A stretch of 5,534 nt of DNA from an uncultured Planctomycetales bacterium (lineage in GTDB: Bacteria > Planctomycetota > Planctomycetia > Isosphaerales > Isosphaeraceae): contig CALKTZ010000611.1 in assembly GCA_937997355.1 (NCBI GenBank), positions 1 to 5,534 of the forward strand, in the 5' to 3' direction. The position numbers and the translations under genes are program-made. The notes beneath the pieces are model-generated. The model ran no database searches, was not told the origin of the DNA, and saw nothing but the letters and a program-made list of their open reading frames with translations. Positions 1 to 5,534 of this stretch are shown here, in pieces (position 1 is the first letter of the stretch; each line of letters opens with the position of its first letter).

Positions 1-1284
1 GTAGATGAACGAATCGCGCGGAGCCTTTTCACTCTTCCCGGTCAGATACGGGACGAGGTCGTACCCGTCGAGATGAACCTTGTAGGATCGATCCCCGACC
101 TGATATCCCTTCATCAACTTATCCTTGACCTCGGGATCTCCGGCGATGCTGGCGAGGGTCGGGAGCCAATCGTGGTGCCCGATGATCTGGTTCGAGACGG
201 TCCCCGGCTGAATCTTGCCGGGCCATCGGACCATGCAGGGGACTCGGTAGGCCCCTTCCCAGTTGGAGTTCTTCTCGTTGCGGAACGGGGTCATGGCCGC
301 ATCGGGCCAGGTGTTCATGTGCGGCCCGTTGTCGGTCGAGTACATCACGAACGTATCGCCGGTGATGCCCGCGTCGTCGATCGCCTTGAGGATCGCGCCG
401 ACGTTCCTGTCATGGTCGATCATCGCGTCGGCGTACTCGCTCATCCAACGCCCCGACTGCCCCTTGCTCTCGGGTTTGACGTGGGTGCGGAAGTGCATGT
501 GGGTGAAGTTGACCCAGACGAAGAACGGCTTGCCGGCTTCGGATTGACGCTTGATGTAATCGGCGGCGCGGGCGGCGACGTCGTCGTCGATGGTCTCCAT
601 GCGCTTCCTGGTGAGGGGCCCGGTGTCCTTGATGATCTGCTTGCCGACCCGCCCGAAACGGGGATCGACGGTCGCGTCGTCCTCGTCCGACGCCTTGCTA
701 TCGAGGACGCCGCGAGGTCCGTATTTCCCGCGAAAGGCCGGGGATTTCGGATAGTCCGGCAACTCCGGCTCTTCCTCGGCATTCAAGTGATAGAGGTTGC
801 CGTAGAACTCGTCGAATCCGTGAACGGTGGGCAGGAATGCGTTGCGATCCCCGAGGTGATTCTTGCCGAATTGACCGGTCGCGTAGCCGAGGGGCTTGAG
901 CATCTCGGCGATGGTCGGATCTTCGGGCCGAAGTCCCAGATCGGCCCCCGGCAGGCCGACCTTCGTCAATCCGGTGCGGAGTCCGTGCTGGCCGGTGAGG
1001 AATGATGCCCGCCCGGCGGTGCAGCTCTGCTCGCCGTAGTAGTCTGTGAATTTCATCCCTTCCCTGGCGATCCGGTCGATGTTCGGGGTCCGATAGCCCA
1101 TCAGCCCTTCGGAATAGGCGCTGATATTCGACAACCCAATGTCGTCGCCCCAGATGATCACGATATTCGGTTTCTTCGCGGCCTGCCCCCGGGCGACGGC
1201 TTCCGCCGCCCCGGCGTCGGGCCGTCCGACCGATAGGCAGCACAGGCCCAGCAAGAACATTCGCTTCATTTTCAACATCTTCAT
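1..1284 (-). CDS. Arylsulfatase (formylglycine-dependent, exported), C-terminus missing at window edge
   Basis: This enzyme hydrolyses sulfate esters, probably on sulfated polysaccharides or small sulfated compounds, outside the cytoplasm. The frame is open for 428 residues and leaves the window at the left edge; family members are usually around 500 residues or more, so the C-terminal subdomain is missing. Residues 1-27 look like a Sec signal peptide: lysines at 2, 5 and 7, a hydrophobic LLGLCCL core at 11-17, and an AGAA cleavage region near 24-27. The body follows the alkaline-phosphatase/sulfatase fold: NIVIIWGDDIG at 40-50 with metal ligands D47 and D48, the sulfatase signature CTAGR at 88-92 with C88 as the formylglycine precursor, GKNHLG at 140-145, FTHMHF at 260-265, STDNG at 316-320 with D318 and N319 as metal ligands, and K338 ahead of WEGAYRVPCMVRWPG. 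The ATG at 1284 is chosen because GGAGAAG lies 7 bases upstream. Expression may depend on the upstream DUF1398/marR genes. The substrate cannot be read from the sequence. Confidence 0.95.
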   Translation of the reverse strand, partial: MKMLKMKRMFLLGLCCLSVGRPDAGAAEAVARGQAAKKPNIVIIWGDDIGLSNISAYSEGLMGYRTPNIDRIAREGMKFTDYYGEQSCTAGRASFLTGQHGLRTGLTKVGLPGADLGLRPEDPTIAEMLKPLGYATGQFGKNHLGDRNAFLPTVHGFDEFYGNLYHLNAEEEPELPDYPKSPAFRGKYGPRGVLDSKASDEDDATVDPRFGRVGKQIIKDTGPLTRKRMETIDDDVAARAADYIKRQSEAGKPFFVWVNFTHMHFRTHVKPESKGQSGRWMSEYADAMIDHDRNVGAILKAIDDAGITGDTFVMYSTDNGPHMNTWPDAAMTPFRNEKNSNWEGAYRVPCMVRWPGKIQPGTVSNQIIGHHDWLPTLASIAGDPEVKDKLMKGYQVGDRSYKVHLDGYDLVPYLTGKSEKAPRDSFIY

Positions 1285-1291
1285 GGTCTGG

Positions 1292-1298
1292 CTTCTCC
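1292..1298 (-). promoter_or_regulatory. Ribosome binding site of the sulfatase gene
   Basis: GGAGAAG on the minus strand lies 7 bases before the ATG at 1284. It supports that start over the in-frame ATG codons at residues 3, 6 and 9. Confidence 0.75.
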
Positions 1299-1364
1299 GC
1301 AGAGAGAGGGATCACAGCGAGGGGGAACCATCTCGCCGACACATGGCACAACACCCGATATTCG

Positions 1365-1388
1365 GATTGCCGAGCGCCTCGGTCAATC
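1365..1388 (-). terminator. Hairpin over the DUF1398 stop codon, possible terminator or attenuator
   Basis: The arms GATTG-CCGAG and CTCGG-(T)-CAATC can form a 10 bp stem with a one-base bulge and a 3-base loop. The hairpin spans the TGA of the DUF1398 gene (1383-1385). No T-tract follows it on the minus strand, so it is not a classical intrinsic terminator. It could attenuate read-through into the sulfatase gene or protect the mRNA 3' end. The symmetry is plain in the sequence; the role is inference. Confidence 0.35.
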
Positions 1389-1778
1389 GGCCGATGGGAA
1401 TGGCTCGATGTGAAATTCCCCTCCCCTGCCGAAGTAGATGGCCCTACGGCCGTCGAGATAGACGGTATAGCTCACCGTCCCGGCGGCCATGATCTTCCGG
1501 AGGAACTCGGGATAGTCGATATCCCTCCGCCTGATCGCCTCGATGGCGCCCTTCACCGCTTCGTCGGAGAATTCCCGACCGATCGCCGGCGCGGCCGAGA
1601 GGGGGATCGTATCGGCGTGGGTCTTGCCGTCCTCCGCGTAATACCGCTTCTCCATCCGGGTCAGATCGGCGTCGTAGCGCTCCACGCCGATCTCGAACAT
1701 CTTCCGGACGGTTTCGGGGAAGGTCATCTTGTTGGACATCGCGAGCAACAAGCAATTGCGAAGCACATTCGTATCCAT
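1383..1778 (-). CDS. DUF1398 (YbcV-like) family protein
   Basis: This is a 131-residue protein recognised as DUF1398 (Pfam PF07166), the family of E. coli YbcV; its biochemical role is unknown. The family block is in the C-terminal half: YPEFLRKIMAAG at 89-100, YTVYLDGRRAIYFGRGGE at 104-121, and a final H-I-E-P-F-P at 123-128. An N-terminal helical part (FPETVRKMFEIGVERY, 20-35) precedes it. The length matches the family, so the gene looks complete. There is no signal peptide or membrane segment, which suggests a cytosolic protein. The frame stays open upstream to an ATG at 1889, but that would add 37 arginine-rich residues lying over the tail of marR. The ATG at 1778 is preferred because AAGGAAG lies 5 bases before it. 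It follows the marR reading frame by 40 bp on the same strand, so the two are probably co-transcribed. Confidence 0.9.
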   Translation of the reverse strand: MDTNVLRNCLLLAMSNKMTFPETVRKMFEIGVERYDADLTRMEKRYYAEDGKTHADTIPLSAAPAIGREFSDEAVKGAIEAIRRRDIDYPEFLRKIMAAGTVSYTVYLDGRRAIYFGRGGEFHIEPFPSAD

Positions 1779-1783
1779 GGCAA

Positions 1784-1790
1784 CTTCCTT
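1784..1790 (-). promoter_or_regulatory. Ribosome binding site of the DUF1398 gene
   Basis: AAGGAAG on the minus strand, 5 bases before the ATG at 1778. This decides the start of the 131-residue protein against the longer in-frame alternative at 1889. Confidence 0.8.
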
Positions 1791-1818
1791 TTTGTGTGTT
1801 TGCCGCCGGCTCGATGCT

Positions 1819-1941
1819 TCAATCCACGGCCTTCCCGTGAGTCTCGGCCTGCCACCCATTTTCCGACAAGAGCCTGCGAACGATCGCAAGCAACTGCTTC
1901 CGCTCCATATCGTCGAGCACCCCGAAGAACGAGGAGACCTT
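1819..1941 (-). pseudogene. Severed C-terminal part of the MarR regulator, in frame after TAA
   Basis: Directly after the TAA at 1942-1944 the same frame stays open for 40 codons and ends at TGA 1819-1821. It reads KVSSFFGVLDDMERKQLL, then AIVRRLLSEN, and finishes with a short polar tail. This is the ordinary end of a MarR protein: the rest of helix 5, the FFGVLDDxER turn, and the last dimerisation helix. With it the protein would be about 156 residues, the usual family length. No ribosome binding site or plausible start lets this piece be made alone. One base change, for example GAA or CAA to TAA, explains the break. It could be a real nonsense mutation or a sequencing error. Confidence 0.8.
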
Positions 1942-2289
1942 TTAGTTGGCCTCCCCCGCGAGCGACGGCCCCCACCGCTTCCCGGCCTCGGTCAGCCCGA
2001 TCCGCACGGCCCGCCGATTCCCGGCGTCGGTCTCGCGCAGGACCAACCCCTTCTGCAAGAGGCGTTCGACCATCCGGGAAAGCGCCCCGTTATCGACCCC
2101 GATCGCCCGGGCCAGCTCATTGAGCGACGTGTGCTCTCGGTCGAGGAGACTTCGCAGCACGACCCACTGCGGAACTGTGACGTCGTGCCGCTCAAGGCGC
2201 GACGCGAATCCTTGATGAACATAATTCGAAAGACACCTCAGCCAGTAGCCGAGATGATCTTCGAGCTGGCTTGGTCGTTCACTCATCAT
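1942..2289 (-). CDS. MarR-family transcriptional regulator, truncated by an in-frame TAA
   Basis: The reading frame gives 115 residues of a winged-helix MarR regulator, a family that binds palindromic operators as dimers and often senses small phenolic or oxidising ligands. Helix 1 of the dimer interface is at about 8-33 and the scaffold helix at 40-51 (PQWVVLRSLLDR). The HTH covers TSLNELARAIGV (54-65) and the recognition helix DNGALSRMVERLLQKG (66-81). The wing is at about 84-98, ending in the LTEAG hallmark (99-103). DNA-binding parts are therefore intact, but the protein stops within helix 5 (WGPSLAGEAN), losing half of that helix and the last one, both needed for stable dimers. Two adjacent ATG codons (2289 and 2286) could start it; neither has a ribosome binding site, and a strong promoter ends 6 bp upstream, suggesting leaderless translation. 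It heads the DUF1398 gene and is the likely autoregulator of both. Confidence 0.85.
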   Translation of the reverse strand: MMSERPSQLEDHLGYWLRCLSNYVHQGFASRLERHDVTVPQWVVLRSLLDREHTSLNELARAIGVDNGALSRMVERLLQKGLVLRETDAGNRRAVRIGLTEAGKRWGPSLAGEAN

Positions 2290-2295
2290 GCCTGA

Positions 2296-2324
2296 ACAAT
2301 ACTTGACTGGGCAATAATTGTCAA
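2296..2324 (-). promoter_or_regulatory. Sigma70-type promoter of marR-DUF1398, predicted leaderless
   Basis: On the minus strand a perfect -35 box TTGACA (2319-2324) is followed by a 17 bp spacer and a -10 box TATTGT (2296-2301, four of six consensus bases). Only 6 bases separate the -10 box from the ATG at 2289. Transcription would start at or next to the start codon, which agrees with the lack of any Shine-Dalgarno sequence there. The boxes are seen directly; use of this promoter is inferred. Confidence 0.7.
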
Positions 2325-2325
2325 G
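2302..2325. promoter_or_regulatory. Inverted repeat in the promoter spacer, candidate MarR operator
   Basis: CTTGAC (2302-2307) and GTCAAG (2320-2325) are perfect inverted arms with a 12 bp spacer, filling the region between the -35 and -10 boxes. Inside it lies CAATAATTG (2312-2320), symmetrical about its central base, and ACAAT (2296-2300) is mirrored by ATTGT (2317-2321). A protein bound here would block RNA polymerase. AT-rich palindromes over their own promoters are typical MarR-family operators, so autoregulation is the simplest reading. Which of the nested symmetries is the real site cannot be told from one sequence. Confidence 0.5.
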
Positions 2326-2678
2326 CTCTTAACGGCAGCTGGTCCTTTTGCGTGAGGCGATTCCCGGAGAATTGGTCATGAATTTGATCACGCAATTTAG
2401 TTGGGGCCACTCGGTTCGTGGATGTCGCTTAGTATGTATGTGAGCCCCGAATCGCCTTGTAGCGAAGCGACTCATGCTTACTCCATAGATTTGTACGATC
2501 CAACCTGAACCGAAGCTTCGTCGATGGACGTTGCAGCGGTCTGTTCATGCTCTTTGCAGCCGATTCCCGAAGGACTGCGGAGCGATAGCCGGCGTCATCG
2601 CCGTTGGCGTTGAATCCATTTGCCTGGGATTCTCCCCGGTTGAGCATTTGCCTCGATCGACTGCATGGAGACTCGATC
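2326..2678. other. Divergent intergenic region, no gene recognised
   Basis: These roughly 350 bases lie between the marR promoter and the start of the STAS-FHA-STAS gene. The left part is less GC-rich than the coding DNA around it. I see a 10 bp perfect palindrome CGAAGCTTCG at 2511-2520, but no tRNA, convincing ORF or terminator. The promoter of the rightward gene must lie here or in its leader, but no pair of boxes close to consensus stands out. An open frame reaches upstream in the frame of the rightward gene to a TTG at 2604; it has no ribosome binding site and is judged non-coding. Confidence 0.5.
2666..2670 (+). promoter_or_regulatory. Ribosome binding site deciding the start of the STAS-FHA-STAS gene
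   Basis: TGGAG lies 8 bases before the ATG at 2679. This favours that start over the upstream in-frame TTG at 2604, which would add 25 residues without any visible ribosome binding site. Confidence 0.65.
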
Positions 2679-4292
2679 ATGGTGCGCGCGGAATTCGAGC
2701 TCTCGATGCCGGATTGTTCCTGGGAAGACGCGGTCGAGGTCGGCGATGCATTCGTCGCGAATGATCCCGAACTCGAAGGCCCTCCGGGGGTTGGTTTCCG
2801 CTTCGACCCCAACCTGGAAGCCAGGCGAATCGAAGACTGGATCGCGTTCAATCTCGATGAATCGGCCGATCCCGACATCAGGAGAGATTCAGCGTCGCAG
2901 GATTTCCTGCGAACGATCGACCGCCTCAGAACCTTCAAGCCGATGCAGCAGGTCGAGAGGCAGGGCTCCTCATCCACCGCCGCCAAACCTCGAGAGGCTT
3001 CGACCAAGCTTTGGCCTCGATTTCAGTTGGCGCGTAAGCGAGGAATCGCCATCGTCCGGTTGATCGATCAATCCCTGGTCAAGATCGACCACATCGAAGA
3101 ATTGGCCTCAAATCTCTTCGACCTGATCGACGCGGGAAATCATCGAGTCGTCCTGAATTTCGGCGGAGTCGAGCGCATCGGAAGCCTGGTCGCCGCCGTG
3201 TTGTCCGAGGCTCAGAGGAAATGCCTGGCGACGGAAGGAGGCTCATTACGAATTTGCCTGCTCCGGCCTCAACTTTCCGGGCTCCTCATGATCCCGGGAT
3301 TGGCTCGATCCATCCCGTCCTTCCCCAATGAGATGTCGGCCGTCGAAAACCCCTGGCCCGCCCGACAATCGCCCCGGCCCTTGCCCGTCGAAATTCTCTC
3401 ATTCCTGAAACTCGACATGAACAAAATGGATGTGGACCCGAGCCTCGCACGAAATGCCGAGCCCCGGGTCGATGAGCCCGCCGATGGTCCCCCTCGGATT
3501 TGGTTGATCAGCAAGATGGAACGCGGCAAGACTCGTTCCATCGGCGTCTCGAAATCTCGCTTCATCATCGGCCGCGATCCATCTTGCCACTTGCAGGTCT
3601 CGTCGCATCATGTGAGCAAGCGGCATGCGGCAATCGAACGCCGAGGAGGGCTCACGTTCATCCGGGATCTCGGGAGCACGAACGGGACCTTCCTCAATGG
3701 CCGGCTCCTGCGCAAGCAAGAGGCGGAACTCCGCCGAGGCGACCGGATCGGCATCGGAGACCGACGATTCGTCGTGGCCGCCGAACCCGCTGCCAATCAG
3801 AATAAATCGCTCAGGACATCATCGGCCGAGGAGATGATCATCGACTGGGTTCGCGACCCCGAAAACGATTCCGAATATCTCCCTCTCGATGAATCCGCCC
3901 AAACACTCCAGGATTTCTCAATCCCCGATGAACTCAATCAGCCGAGCACCTTCAAATATGAAGTGATTGAAGACGTGCTCGTCGTCACGCCTCGGATCCA
4001 TCGGGTTGCCGACGAATCGGATGTCGCGGCGCTGCGGGGCAAGCTTCAGGAACTGTTCAATTACCCACTTCCCCGACGCGTGGTCGTCAGCCTGGAGTTC
4101 GTCTCCGAGCTATCTCCCCAGGCGATCGGCGCCCTCCTCGCGCATCACCTCAGACTCGAGCGCGCCGGCGGCGCGCTTCGGGTTTGCAACACCAGCCATA
4201 AACTCACGGCGTTCCTGGAGCGAATCCACTTCGGCATGCTCATGGACTGCTACTCGACCCTCGATGATGCCATCCTGGTCGGCTGGCAATGA
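2679..4292 (+). CDS. STAS-FHA-STAS domain signalling protein
   Basis: This is a 537-residue cytosolic protein with no signal peptide or membrane span. Residues 1-110 are acidic and of unknown fold, ending in a Ser/Lys-rich linker. Residues 115-215 form a STAS domain of the anti-sigma-factor-antagonist type (IAIVRLID at 123-130, VVLNFGGVERIGS at 157-169, GGSLRICLL at 187-195). Residues 272-370 form an FHA domain with the phosphothreonine-binding set: IIGRD at 296-300 with R299, SKRH at 313-316, and STNGTFLNG at 333-341 with N335 and N340. After an acidic linker, residues 425-535 form a second STAS domain (VVVSLEFVSELS at 468-479, AGGALRVCN at 496-504). FHA domains bind phosphothreonine peptides and STAS domains bind anti-sigma kinases or similar partners, so an adaptor linking Ser/Thr kinases to a partner-switch is the likely role. 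That role is inferred from domains alone, since no kinase or sigma factor adjoins it. Neither STAS domain has serine where SpoIIAA is phosphorylated (L170 and Q481 by eye alignment). Confidence 0.9.
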   Translation: MVRAEFELSMPDCSWEDAVEVGDAFVANDPELEGPPGVGFRFDPNLEARRIEDWIAFNLDESADPDIRRDSASQDFLRTIDRLRTFKPMQQVERQGSSSTAAKPREASTKLWPRFQLARKRGIAIVRLIDQSLVKIDHIEELASNLFDLIDAGNHRVVLNFGGVERIGSLVAAVLSEAQRKCLATEGGSLRICLLRPQLSGLLMIPGLARSIPSFPNEMSAVENPWPARQSPRPLPVEILSFLKLDMNKMDVDPSLARNAEPRVDEPADGPPRIWLISKMERGKTRSIGVSKSRFIIGRDPSCHLQVSSHHVSKRHAAIERRGGLTFIRDLGSTNGTFLNGRLLRKQEAELRRGDRIGIGDRRFVVAAEPAANQNKSLRTSSAEEMIIDWVRDPENDSEYLPLDESAQTLQDFSIPDELNQPSTFKYEVIEDVLVVTPRIHRVADESDVAALRGKLQELFNYPLPRRVVVSLEFVSELSPQAIGALLAHHLRLERAGGALRVCNTSHKLTAFLERIHFGMLMDCYSTLDDAILVGWQ

Positions 4293-4319
4293 CCCTCCTC
4301 CCGCTCTCGCCGGGATGGG
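4293..4319. other. 27 bp gap between convergent genes
   Basis: Two convergent genes end 27 bp apart. The only symmetry seen is a 4 bp stem CCCG/CGGG with a 7-base loop, too weak to call a terminator, and there is no T-tract on either strand. Transcripts from the two sides may overlap at their 3' ends. Confidence 0.5.
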
Positions 4320-5534
4320 TTACGCATCATTGTCGGCGAAGAGGAGTTGCTGCCCGGATTCGTTGGTCACTTGCACTTGTGACCCAAGCCGCTCCTCGAG
4401 GATATCGAGGCAGAGGGGTTCGAGCATGTTCCGCCATCGGCTGAGCCCGGGATTCTCGGCCTTCACGGCGGCCAGGATCGCCTCCCGTTGAGGTTCGGCA
4501 AGCAACATCCAGGCTTCGCGGAGCCTGGTCCTTCGGGCCTTGTCCTTCTGAGAATCAACTTCGGGGGTTCGTCTGGCCGAGGGTTCGTCCGGCGACTCGG
4601 CGGAAGCCTTCTCTTGCTTCGAACCGGCCCCCCCCTTCCCCGACGCCGACTTGGCCTGGCCCTTCGCCTCGGGATAGTCGCTGGGTACTTCATAGTCTGC
4701 CCGGATCGAGGCCACGAGATAGCCGGCGGCGTTCTTGCTCACCCGCTTATCCTCGTTGCGAACCAGCCAATCGAAGACCTCGATCTTGGTCTGGATGCGA
4801 TTGCCGGGATGCTTCTCGATCAGCTCCTGGGCCGTCTTCGCGGCGACCCCTCTCGCCTTGAGGGCGGCCGAGAGCTCGGAGAGCTCATCCTCCCTGGCGG
4901 AAACATCCAGCTCATCTTCCCGGGGGTCGGCCGTCGCGTTCCGGCCTCGGATCAGGATGATCCGCCAACATCCCCTCTTCACGTAAGAATATCTCTCTTC
5001 GGCGCTCAAGGGCTCGAGGAAGCCGAGCTCCTCGAGCTCTTCCAGGGCCGGCTTGAGGCGCCGCTTCAATTCGGTCGGCGCGTAGGATCGACTCAGGCCG
5101 ATATGCTCACAAGCCAGGGATCTGAGATCGAAATCCAGCCTCATGCGACGATAGAACCGCTTGTCGAGGAAGCGATACATCCGCTTGCTGGTCGGGAGCC
5201 TGAGGTTGAGATAGAGCTCCAGGTCGAGCTGCTTCAGGTTGCCGCTCTGGAAGCTCTGAAAAATGATCTCGTTCCACCGGAAGCTGGAGAGGGGGAGCGG
5301 CGGCTTGTCGACCTTCGCCGGGCCGGATTTGGCGGCCTTGCTCGAACGCGCGGAGGATCGCCAACGCTCCCGGTCGTAGAGGGTCACGTTGTCGAGGACG
5401 TGGAACTGTTCATCGACCCAGCTCTTGGCCACATTGTCCCACCAGGCGTTCTCGTACATCAGGACGACGCCGACCCAGCGGTGCATGGCCTCTTCGATCC
5501 GCTTGTAGCTCTGGCCGCTCTGGGGCCAGCCCAG
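4320..5534 (-). CDS. Replication initiator protein A (RPA family), N-terminus missing at window edge
   Basis: The frame is open from the right edge (first visible residues LGWPQSGQSYKRIEEA) to TAA at 4320-4322, giving 404 residues. An ATG at 5486 exists, but the conserved sequence runs on upstream of it, so the true start is outside the window. It resembles the replication initiator protein A family (Pfam RPA, PF10134), plasmid initiators that bind origin DNA. The initiator core covers visible residues about 1-200: RWVGVVLMYENAWWD, FHVLDNVTLYDRERW, WNEIIFQSFQSGNLKQLDLE, LPTSKRMYRFLDKRFYRR, ACEHIGLSRSY and ALEELEELGFLEPL, a winged-helix arrangement. A helical unit follows (ARGVAAKTAQELIEKHPGNRI to AAGYLVASIRADYEVPSDYP, about 225-290). 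A Lys/Ser/Glu-rich disordered linker and a small C-terminal helical part come next, ending at ADNDA. No iterons or partition genes are visible, so an active origin here is unproven. Many planctomycete genomes carry such genes on the chromosome (recalled, not checked). Confidence 0.85.
   Translation of the reverse strand: MGWPQSGQSYKRIEEAMHRWVGVVLMYENAWWDNVAKSWVDEQFHVLDNVTLYDRERWRSSARSSKAAKSGPAKVDKPPLPLSSFRWNEIIFQSFQSGNLKQLDLELYLNLRLPTSKRMYRFLDKRFYRRMRLDFDLRSLACEHIGLSRSYAPTELKRRLKPALEELEELGFLEPLSAEERYSYVKRGCWRIILIRGRNATADPREDELDVSAREDELSELSAALKARGVAAKTAQELIEKHPGNRIQTKIEVFDWLVRNEDKRVSKNAAGYLVASIRADYEVPSDYPEAKGQAKSASGKGGAGSKQEKASAESPDEPSARRTPEVDSQKDKARRTRLREAWMLLAEPQREAILAAVKAENPGLSRWRNMLEPLCLDILEERLGSQVQVTNESGQQLLFADNDA

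Noticed and set aside
73..1005. 310-residue plus-strand ORF opposite the sulfatase
   Set aside because: It lies fully antisense to a sulfatase with all catalytic motifs in place. Its Val/Gly/Asp-rich translation has no recognisable domain; it is a GC-rich shadow frame.
1237..1245. Lipoprotein signal for the sulfatase (LGLCC)
   Set aside because: The residues before both cysteines do not fit a lipobox (Leu or Cys at -1), so an ordinary Sec signal peptide with cleavage near AGAA is preferred.
1779..1889. Longer DUF1398 start at 1889 adding 37 residues
   Set aside because: The added residues are basic and lie over the marR C-terminal frame. The ATG at 1778 has a strong ribosome binding site and gives the family length.
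1410..2295. Two overlapping plus-strand ORFs (1410-2123 and 1729-2295)
   Set aside because: They run antisense to the DUF1398 and marR genes, have Arg/Pro-rich translations, and match no family.
2531..2558. Two TTGCAG hexamers about 20 bp apart before the STAS-FHA-STAS gene
   Set aside because: Only two short copies with no matching -10 element or conservation evidence; this is expected by chance.
2604..2678. TTG start extending the STAS-FHA-STAS protein by 25 residues
   Set aside because: There is no ribosome binding site before the TTG, while the ATG at 2679 has TGGAG at good spacing.
2429..3007. 192-residue minus-strand ORF reaching into the intergenic region
   Set aside because: Its Ser/Arg-rich translation is antisense to the start of the STAS-FHA-STAS gene. 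No domain is recognised and no good ribosome binding site was noticed.
4293..4319. Bidirectional terminator between the convergent genes
   Set aside because: Only a 4 bp stem with a 7-base loop and no T-tract on either strand.

Overview
The window looks like a planctomycete chromosome segment, most likely of the Isosphaeraceae type. The evidence is indirect: GC-rich codon use, a secreted CTAGR-type sulfatase, a standalone STAS/FHA signalling protein, and a replication initiator protein A of a kind I associate with planctomycete genomes. No rRNA, tRNA, CRISPR array, transposase or insertion sequence is visible. No 16S or other marker is present, so the taxonomy is inference.

Layout from left to right. 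Positions 1-1284 (minus) hold the N-terminal 428 residues of an exported formylglycine-dependent arylsulfatase that runs off the left edge. Positions 1383-1778 (minus) hold a complete 131-residue DUF1398 (YbcV-like) protein, with a hairpin sitting on its stop codon. Positions 1819-2289 (minus) hold a MarR-family regulator gene interrupted by one in-frame TAA at 1942-1944; the usual C-terminal helices continue in the same frame to a TGA at 1819-1821. A promoter-like sequence (TTGACA, 17 bp, TATTGT) ends 6 bp before the MarR ATG, so the mRNA may be leaderless. It overlaps inverted repeats that could be the regulator's own operator. About 390 bp without a convincing gene separates this leftward cluster from the rightward gene at 2679-4292, which encodes a 537-residue STAS-FHA-STAS protein. 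Only 27 bp further on, a convergent minus-strand gene (4320 to beyond 5534) encodes most of a replication initiator protein A.

How the parts may work together: marR, DUF1398 and perhaps the sulfatase form a leftward group with short gaps (40 and 98 bp) and could be controlled from the marR promoter/operator. The MarR protein as written has lost half of its dimerisation region, so this control may be broken, or the stop may be a sequence error. The STAS-FHA-STAS protein probably acts as a phosphothreonine-reading adaptor in a partner-switching or Ser/Thr-kinase network, but no kinase, phosphatase or sigma factor is encoded beside it. The replication initiator suggests a plasmid-derived or integrated element nearby, but the window shows no iterons, partition genes or attachment sites.
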